DNA of 64,000 bases from Polynucleobacter sp. MWH-Berg-3C6 (GTDB lineage Bacteria; Pseudomonadota; Gammaproteobacteria; Burkholderiales; Burkholderiaceae), in NCBI RefSeq assembly GCF_018881855.1, contig NZ_JACVPN010000003.1, positions 124,001 through 188,000 on the forward strand, in the 5' to 3' direction. A program made the position numbers and the translations under genes. Shown here one piece after another: positions 59,230-64,000 of the stretch (the stretch's first letter is position 1; each line of letters begins with the position of its first letter). Below the pieces are notes generated by a model. That model saw nothing but the letters and a program-made list of their open reading frames with translations, was not told the DNA's origin and did no database searches.

Positions 59230-60492
59230 CTATAGGAGTCGATAGGCCAGAATCGCCACTAGCGTGGGTGGCAATGCTGCAATTAGTAGATAGAGAGCTG
59301 ATACAGCCCCATTTGGAAAGTATTGGCGCAAGATCGCAATTCCCGCTGGATTAGGCGCATTAGCTATCACGGTCAGTCCGCCACCGGCAACCGCACCACC
59401 TACCAAGGCTAGCTTGAACTCTAGGGTGGTGCCTGTAACTAGTGATCCCAAATAAGTCAGCGCCGCATTATCGGTAATTGCTGTAAGTGCAAGGCTGCCA
59501 TAAAAGACTTCCGTAGGGCTCATCTTTTCAAGGATGGGTTGCAACCACCAACCTTGTAATGCGCCGAGCACTACTAAGCCCGCCAAGAAAAATCCAACTA
59601 GTAATGCCTCTTTCACGATGAGTGGGTTTTGATGTTTTGGATAAGCAGTGGTGTATCCAATAAAGAACAGTAATATCCACATAAAAATGATGGGGTCATG
59701 AGCAAACACGACAACACCCAGTAAAAATAGTAAGTGCATCACAATCACGGCTACTGGAATTTTGCTTTGCTTTGTAGAATTACTTGGCTCAATAAGTTCT
59801 TTATGAAATAGTAGTGTTGCCCCCAGTGCGTTGATAAAAATTGCAACGCAAGATTCAATACCAAAGTTGGCAAACATAAATGCTGAGGTCCATCCCCAGG
59901 TTGAGGCAACCATCAGCACTGGCGGTGCTGCAAAGTTGGTGAGTGTTCCGCCAATAGAAATATTTACAAAGAGAACGCCTAGCGTTCCAAAGAGCAATCC
60001 TGTTGAGCATTTGTGTCGATATACCAAGTCACGCAATAGAAATGCAGCTAATGTCATGGCAGCAGGCTCAGTAATGAATGAGCCCAGTAATGGGGTAATT
60101 GCGAGCGTTAGAAAATATAAAGCGGGCGCACCTCTGATGCGTAGAACAAGCATTAGCATTTTCGCAAGCAGGTGCAAAATCTCAGTAGAGATAAATAAAA
60201 TTGGCTTACTGGCCGCCACGATCATGATGGCAAAGACAAATAAGGGTTCTGTAAAGTTACGCTGATCTAAAAATATTCTTGCAGTATTTAAATCATCAAT
60301 AAAAGAGATGAAGATAATGAGGATGGCTGCCCAGAAGCCAAAAACAATTTCGACTTCTCCCAGCAAATGCCACAGTCCAGCATGGGACCGTGATTTTTTA
60401 GCTAGCGTCTCAAAATAACCGGTACAAAAAGTATGTAAAACTGCAATGGCAAAAATAATACTTGCGCCAAGCTCTGTAGGGGTAAAGTTCAT
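59230..60492 (-). CDS. Putative Na+/H+ antiporter (Na_H_antiport_3 family)
   Basis: A 420-residue integral membrane protein with about 11-12 hydrophobic segments. It fits the putative Na+/H+ antiporter family once called DUF1504 (Na_H_antiport_3). Recognisable parts are LLGSFITEPAAMTLAAFLL near 140, SIGGTLTNFAAPPVLMVA near 180 and LTAITDNAALTYLGSLV near 335, where acidic and polar residues within helices recall NhaD/ArsB-type permeases. It is next after miaB but with a 48 bp gap. Function is by family only. Confidence 0.85.
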   Translation of the reverse strand: MNFTPTELGASIIFAIAVLHTFCTGYFETLAKKSRSHAGLWHLLGEVEIVFGFWAAILIIFISFIDDLNTARIFLDQRNFTEPLFVFAIMIVAASKPILFISTEILHLLAKMLMLVLRIRGAPALYFLTLAITPLLGSFITEPAAMTLAAFLLRDLVYRHKCSTGLLFGTLGVLFVNISIGGTLTNFAAPPVLMVASTWGWTSAFMFANFGIESCVAIFINALGATLLFHKELIEPSNSTKQSKIPVAVIVMHLLFLLGVVVFAHDPIIFMWILLFFIGYTTAYPKHQNPLIVKEALLVGFFLAGLVVLGALQGWWLQPILEKMSPTEVFYGSLALTAITDNAALTYLGSLVTGTTLEFKLALVGGAVAGGGLTVIANAPNPAGIAILRQYFPNGAVSALYLLIAALPPTLVAILAYRLL

Positions 60493-60550
60493 AGCAGAAT
60501 GGTAGCAGGTGATGTGCTGCTTTATGACATTGTTACTTTAGGAGATTTTG

Positions 60551-60961
60551 GTGAAATTAAAGGTTGGCTATGAAGAGCTCATTGCCCGCGCGATGGCTGA
60601 AATTGAAACAGTCCCGCAAGAAAAGGCTCAGGCCTTGCTAGGCGACCCTGATACCGTATTTGTTGATATTCGTGATGTACGGGAATTAGAGCGTGAGGGC
60701 ATGATTCCCAATGCCATGCATGCTCCAAGAGGAATGCTGGAGTTTTGGGTGGATCCAGACAGCCCCTATTACAAGCCGATTTTTGGTGAAGGTAAGCGCT
60801 TAATTCTTTATTGCGCTTCTGCATGGCGTTCTGCATTGGCTACCGAGACCTTACAGAAAATGGGAGTGCCGAGAGTGTCACATCTAGAGGGCGGCTTTAG
60901 CGCCTGGAAAAAAGCTCAACTGCCTACAGTCGATAAAGCAAGCAAGTCCCATTCAGCGTGA
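60551..60961 (+). CDS. Rhodanese-like domain protein
   Basis: A 136-residue single-domain rhodanese, a sulfur-carrier or sulfurtransferase fold. The active-site loop is ILYCASAWRSALA with a catalytic cysteine near residue 93, preceded by VFVDIRDVRELEREGMIPNAMHAPRG. No signal peptide. I prefer GTG at 60551 because GGAG lies 6 bases upstream; a TTG at 60548 is also in frame. It is followed 50 bp later by an OsmC protein, another thiol-chemistry protein. Confidence 0.87.
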   Translation: MKLKVGYEELIARAMAEIETVPQEKAQALLGDPDTVFVDIRDVRELEREGMIPNAMHAPRGMLEFWVDPDSPYYKPIFGEGKRLILYCASAWRSALATETLQKMGVPRVSHLEGGFSAWKKAQLPTVDKASKSHSA

Positions 60962-61011
60962 ATCTGAAATCAGGTAAATAATCAGCATTATTAAATTCAT
61001 TTGAGGTAAGT

Positions 61012-61401
61012 ATGAGAAAAGTAGAGTCGCAGTTTGGCGAAGGCCCGCTCCAACAAAAATTAAGCACAGGTGATTTGCATTTTTTATCGGATGCAGAAGT
61101 CGTTAAGGGTGGTGGTGGGACTGGGCCAAGCCCCCACGAATATTTAGGCGCTGCTTTGGCAGCCTGTACCAGCATGACTTTAAAAATGTACGCCAGTCGT
61201 AAAGCAATGAGTCTAGAGAACGCAATCGTTACCGTTGATATTGAGCGTAGTGATGAGATTGAAAAATTTGCGCGTGATATTCAGTTGATTGGTAATTTAA
61301 GCGCAGAAGAAAAAGAACGCTTAATGGAAATTGCCGATAAGTGCCCTATCCATAAGGCCCTAGCGGGGCAGATCCAAATAAAAACCCAGCTTGTAAATTA
61401 A
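61012..61401 (+). CDS. OsmC-family protein (second copy)
   Basis: A 129-residue OsmC-fold protein, probably a thiol peroxidase for organic hydroperoxides. Cysteines C52 in ALAACTSMTLKMY and C111 in ADKCPIHKAL are the expected pair. It is clearly different from the OsmC protein at 29406-29828 (other subgroup), so the two are not recent duplicates. Its last codons form the left arm of a terminator hairpin. Confidence 0.88.
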   Translation: MRKVESQFGEGPLQQKLSTGDLHFLSDAEVVKGGGGTGPSPHEYLGAALAACTSMTLKMYASRKAMSLENAIVTVDIERSDEIEKFARDIQLIGNLSAEEKERLMEIADKCPIHKALAGQIQIKTQLVN

Positions 61402-61418
61402 TACAAGCTGGGTAGTTT
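61384..61418. terminator. Bidirectional terminator overlapping the OsmC stop
   Basis: A perfect 12 bp stem ACCCAGCTTGTA (61384-61395) with TACAAGCTGGGT (61402-61413), loop AATTAA containing the OsmC stop codon, T-run after it on the plus strand, and an A-run before it that gives a T-run on the minus strand for the lipoprotein transcript. Confidence 0.9.
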
Positions 61419-61435
61419 TTGATGCAACGCGCGTT

Positions 61436-61723
61436 TTAGTTCGGTGCTTTAGCTGGCTGATTATTTTTCCCTGCTTTGTAACCAGAGTTGTACTCAGAAG
61501 CCTGCTCTTTTTTGTAGGCATCGTATACATAACCTGAGGCTGCGCCAACAGCGGCGCCACCCACTGCACCCCAAATAGGATTGCCGTGGAAAATGGCTGT
61601 ACCAACTGCACCAGCTGCAGCGCCAATACTGGCGCCTGAAAGAGTGCGTTGTTCTGTATTGCTCATGTTTGAGCAACCTGCAATAGCTAAAGTTGCTACT
61701 GTAACCGCGATAATTTTTTTCAT
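61436..61723 (-). CDS. Glycine-zipper lipoprotein
   Basis: A 95-residue predicted lipoprotein. The lipobox LAIAGC gives acylation at C17. The mature part contains a glycine-zipper membrane segment (GASIGAAAGAVGTA and GAVGGAAVGAASG, about 30-64), similar to the Gly-zipper_2/YMGG-like class, then a short polar tail rich in K, N and A. Probably outer-membrane associated; no specific function can be assigned. It lies 47 bp downstream of the Rap1a-like gene. Confidence 0.82.
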   Translation of the reverse strand: MKKIIAVTVATLAIAGCSNMSNTEQRTLSGASIGAAAGAVGTAIFHGNPIWGAVGGAAVGAASGYVYDAYKKEQASEYNSGYKAGKNNQPAKAPN

Positions 61724-61770
61724 ATCAACTGATCCTTTAAATAGATTGTGAGTTTGCTAAGTGCTGTGAA

Positions 61771-62133
61771 TTATTTTCTGGCGCAAGGAAAGCGTCCCGC
61801 CATAAATCCTAAGAACACCCCTGCGGCTGGTTTGTCAGCTACTTGTTGATTCGATTGCGCAAACTTTACAAAGTCACCAATCACTTCATCGCGTGCTGGA
61901 GCAGGCTGTTTAACGCAAATAAATGGCTTGGCACGTTGTGGATGGCGAGTTGCTAAATAAGTTTCATATACGGCAGTAGTAAATCCAATGCAGAAGCTGC
62001 GAGATTCTGGGCTAGCGGGATATTTGCAAACATTGACTAATTCTTGGGTGCTCAATACTTTGATGGTTTCTTGGGCCTGAGCTAGGCCAGAAAATGCCGC
62101 GAGAGCAGCTAAAACAATGAGGACTTTCTTCAT
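61771..62133 (-). CDS. Rap1a/Tai-like secreted small protein
   Basis: A 120-residue protein with a signal peptide (1-20, cleavage after AQA) and a mature domain resembling the Rap1a/Tai family of T6SS immunity proteins: ELVNVCKY, FCIGFTTAVYETYL, FICVKQ and GFMAGRFPC, with four cysteines able to form two disulfides. No effector or T6SS gene is near. I chose ATG at 62133 because AGGGAGAA lies upstream; an earlier in-frame ATG at 62166 lacks one. The role here is probably not immunity; it is unproven. Confidence 0.72.
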   Translation of the reverse strand: MKKVLIVLAALAAFSGLAQAQETIKVLSTQELVNVCKYPASPESRSFCIGFTTAVYETYLATRHPQRAKPFICVKQPAPARDEVIGDFVKFAQSNQQVADKPAAGVFLGFMAGRFPCARK

Positions 62134-62189
62134 GGGTTCTCCCTTAGGTGTATGAAATTTGATCATAAACCATATATTAGGCCAATTAG

Positions 62190-62206
62190 CGCACTAAATA
62201 GGTGCA
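62190..62206 (+). promoter_or_regulatory. NtrC-like binding site upstream of amtB
   Basis: CGCAC-N7-GTGCA (62190-62206) matches the enterobacterial NtrC site TGCACC-N5-GGTGCA at 10 of 12 defined positions. A third half-site GCAC follows at 62211-62214, so GTGCA-TTT-TGCAC forms a second overlapping inverted repeat. It is 64-80 bases upstream of the amtB ATG. A good sigma-54 -24/-12 element is not visible; TTGGG at 62219-62223 is a partial match only. Confidence 0.5.
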
Positions 62207-62269
62207 TTTTGCACTTCTTTGGGATTATTTTTTCCCCATAATGATGCAAAAAATCAAAGGGGAAATTTC

Positions 62270-63472
62270 ATGGAAATTTTGAAAACGGGCAGCGATGCTT
62301 TATTCATTTTGCTTGGCGCCATCATGGTTCTTGCTATGCACGCAGGTTTTGCGTTCTTGGAGCTGGGGACTGTTCGTAAAAAGAACCAAGTAAATGCGCT
62401 CGTCAAAATCTTAGTCGACTTCGCAGTGTCGACAATTGCGTATTTCTTCATTGGATACAGCATTGCTTATGGTGTGAACTTTTTCTCTGGCGCGGAATTA
62501 CTGGCTGAGAAAAATGGTTATGAGTTGGTGAAATTTTTCTTCTTGCTTACTTTTGCTGCAGCTATTCCTGCAATTATTTCTGGTGGTATTGCAGAGCGCG
62601 CTAAATTTAATCCACAACTCATTGCAACATTTGTGTTGGTTGGTTTTGTTTATCCGTTCTTTGAAGGTATTGCGTGGAATCAGCATTACGGCATTCAGGC
62701 TTGGATCAAAGGCTTTACTGGCGAAGAGTTTCATGACTTTGCAGGTTCAGTTGTAGTTCATGCAGTTGGTGGCTGGATCGCCTTACCTGCAGTGATTCTC
62801 CTGGGCGCGCGTCGTGGCCGTTACACCAAAGAAGGGCAAATTTCTGCGCATCCACCTTCAAGCATTCCATTCTTAGCTTTAGGTGCATGGATTTTGGCAG
62901 TAGGTTGGTTTGGTTTTAATGTGATGAGCGCACAGACGATTGATAAGATCAGCGGCTTAGTTGCCATGAACTCATTGATGGCAATGGTTGGCGGCACTTT
63001 AGCCGCTTGGGTTGTAGGTCGTAATGACCCTGGCTTTACCTATAACGGCCCTCTTGCAGGTTTGGTCGCTGTTTGTGCCGGCTCAGATTTAATGCATCCA
63101 GTTGGCGCATTGGTTGTTGGCTTGGTTGCGGGTGCATTATTTGTTTACATGTTTACCTTGGTGCAAAACCGCTGGAAGATTGATGACGTTCTCGGCGTAT
63201 GGCCATTGCATGGTCTGTGTGGACTTTGGGGTGGATTGGCTGCCGGTATTTTTGGAACCAAAGCGCTGGGTGGTATTGGTGGCGTTACCTTTACGGGCCA
63301 ATTAATTGGAAGCGCTATCGGTGTAGGTGTTGCCCTCATTGGAGGCATTGTGGTTTACGGAGGGCTCAAGGCAGTGCTCGGTATTCGGATGTCTCAAGAA
63401 GAAGAATATGAAGGTGCTGATTTAAGCGTGCATCGTATTTCTTCTACTCCAGACCGCGAGCCTAACTGGTAG
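62270..63472 (+). CDS. amtB: AmtB, ammonium transporter
   Basis: Trimeric ammonium/ammonia channel of the inner membrane. The 400-residue product has about 11 helices and the twin pore histidines in DFAGSVVVHAVGGW (near 164) and WPLHGLCGLWGG (near 314). I chose ATG at 62270, preceded by AAAGGGGAA; an ATG at 62219 would add 17 non-family residues. It lacks a cleaved signal peptide and has no adjacent glnK gene, unlike the usual glnK-amtB pair. Confidence 0.94.
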   Translation: MEILKTGSDALFILLGAIMVLAMHAGFAFLELGTVRKKNQVNALVKILVDFAVSTIAYFFIGYSIAYGVNFFSGAELLAEKNGYELVKFFFLLTFAAAIPAIISGGIAERAKFNPQLIATFVLVGFVYPFFEGIAWNQHYGIQAWIKGFTGEEFHDFAGSVVVHAVGGWIALPAVILLGARRGRYTKEGQISAHPPSSIPFLALGAWILAVGWFGFNVMSAQTIDKISGLVAMNSLMAMVGGTLAAWVVGRNDPGFTYNGPLAGLVAVCAGSDLMHPVGALVVGLVAGALFVYMFTLVQNRWKIDDVLGVWPLHGLCGLWGGLAAGIFGTKALGGIGGVTFTGQLIGSAIGVGVALIGGIVVYGGLKAVLGIRMSQEEEYEGADLSVHRISSTPDREPNW

Positions 63473-63503
63473 CTTGAAGTCTTTATAGATAGCCTGATTC
63501 ATA

Positions 63504-63509
63504 CCTATA
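63504..63509 (+). promoter_or_regulatory. -10 box TATAAT immediately before the gamma carbonic anhydrase start
   Basis: A perfect TATAAT with TTTATA 16 bases upstream (63482-63487, 4 of 6). The expected start of transcription, about 63516-63517, coincides with the ATG at 63517, which predicts a leaderless mRNA. Confidence 0.45.
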
Positions 63510-63516
63510 ATGAGTC

Positions 63517-64000
63517 ATGGCTATATTTGAACTAGACGGAAATGCCCCTCAGTTATCTGAGGGCGCTTGGGTTGCTGAAAGTGCTGAGGTTATTGGGAAG
63601 GTAGAGCTCCATAAAAATGCGAGCATCTGGCCAAAGGTGGTTATTCGCGGCGATAACGATCTCATTCAAATCGGCGAAGGCAGCAATGTGCAAGACGCAT
63701 CTGTTTTGCATACTGATCCTGGTTATCCGCTCATCATTGGTAAGAACGCTACGGTAGGCCATCAAGTCATGCTTCATGGATGTCATATTGGCGATGGAAG
63801 TCTTATCGGCATTGGCGCCGTTATCTTGAACGGCGCAAAGATTGGGAAGCATTGTTTGGTAGGTGCCGGAGCTCTGGTGACTGAAGGTAAAGAGTTTCCA
63901 GATGGCTCAATGATTATTGGCTCACCTGCTAAAGCAGTAAAGACCTTAAGTCCCGAGCAGATCGCTGGCATTGAAGATATTGCAGCTCGCTATGTTAAGA
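63517..64000 (+). CDS. Gamma carbonic anhydrase family protein (3' end outside window)
   Basis: Left-handed beta-helix protein of the gamma carbonic anhydrase/PaaY/YrdA group, a possible zinc hydratase. The visible 161 codons show hexapeptide repeats ([40 protein letters not shown]) with histidines at the positions of zinc ligands ([16 protein letters not shown]). The N-terminus [13 protein letters not shown] matches relatives, so the start is firm, yet no ribosome-binding site precedes it. The gene is truncated by the window end. Confidence 0.9.
   Translation, partial: MAIFELDGNAPQLSEGAWVAESAEVIGKVELHKNASIWPKVVIRGDNDLIQIGEGSNVQDASVLHTDPGYPLIIGKNATVGHQVMLHGCHIGDGSLIGIGAVILNGAKIGKHCLVGAGALVTEGKEFPDGSMIIGSPAKAVKTLSPEQIAGIEDIAARYVK

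Noticed and set aside
62207..62242. Sigma-54 -24/-12 promoter for amtB
   Set aside because: TTGGG at 62219 matches the -24 element, but the expected GC at -12 reads TC, so the match is not good enough to call.
1..64000. CRISPR arrays, insertion sequences, prophage, tRNA/rRNA genes, defence islands
   Set aside because: Reading the whole window revealed no repeat-spacer pattern, transposase, integrase, tRNA-like cloverleaf or recognisable defence gene.

Overview
The window looks like conserved chromosomal backbone of a betaproteobacterium of the Burkholderiaceae, most like the small-genome freshwater genus Polynucleobacter. That placement is an inference from the gene orders (lptB-lptA-lptC-kdsC-kdsD; uvrA/MFS/ssb; dusB-fis-purH-ruvCAB; amgK-murU next to lptD-surA-pdxA-ksgA; miaB-ybeY-corC-lnt-glyQ-glyS-gmhB-plsC), from a beta-type RNase P RNA, from visibly moderate GC, and from very tight packing. 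I see no prophage, insertion sequence, integrase, CRISPR array, tRNA or rRNA. Nearly every base is in a gene with a recognisable family. The only gene-free stretch over 300 bases is 29829-30245.

Layout. 1-3442 (minus): lipopolysaccharide export and Kdo synthesis (lptB partial, lptA, lptC, kdsC, kdsD), with a Kef-type antiporter divergent from kdsD across 11 bp. 5459-10071: uvrA, an MFS transporter and ssb, closed by a bidirectional terminator. 10149-13455 (minus): queF, a 5'-nucleotidase and ilvA. 13590-21800 (plus): a 1279-residue flavin/iron-sulfur oxidoreductase, a DUF971 protein, ubiE, a Tim44-like protein, ubiJ and ubiB, a block centred on ubiquinone and respiration. 21853-29041 (plus): DUF502 protein, aspS, nudB, an Atm1-type ABC exporter, glycerate kinase, pyrC, followed by rnpB.

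29406-32725: an OsmC protein (minus), a non-coding stretch with a candidate small RNA and the rplM leader, then rplM-rpsI, argC and erpA. 32738-43038 is mostly minus: anmK, (tyrS, plus), ruvB-ruvA-ruvC, purH, fis, dusB, a UbiH-family hydroxylase and pepP. 43022-50522 is a divergent envelope cluster: murU and amgK to the left, lptD-surA-pdxA-rsmA to the right. 50529-59181 (minus): plsC, gmhB, glyS, glyQ, lnt, corC, ybeY, miaB. 59230-64000: a Na+/H+ antiporter, a rhodanese, a second OsmC protein, a glycine-zipper lipoprotein, a Rap1a/Tai-like secreted protein, amtB with an NtrC-like site, and a gamma carbonic anhydrase cut by the window end.

How the genes fit together: outer-membrane construction dominates. 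LptA/B/C/D, KdsC/KdsD and GmhB build and move lipopolysaccharide, SurA folds LptD and other barrels, Lnt finishes lipoproteins, and AnmK/AmgK/MurU recycle peptidoglycan amino sugars. A second theme is ubiquinone and respiration (UbiE, UbiJ, UbiB, UbiH-like, the large oxidoreductase). I found no clearly new defence, toxin or mobile system. The points most worth a second look are regulatory and structural: a three-hairpin candidate sRNA upstream of rplM, a shrunken RNase P RNA that touches the neighbouring osmC stop codon, genes that appear leaderless or lack a ribosome-binding site (ubiJ, gamma carbonic anhydrase), an NtrC-like operator at amtB, and the absence of phoH between miaB and ybeY.
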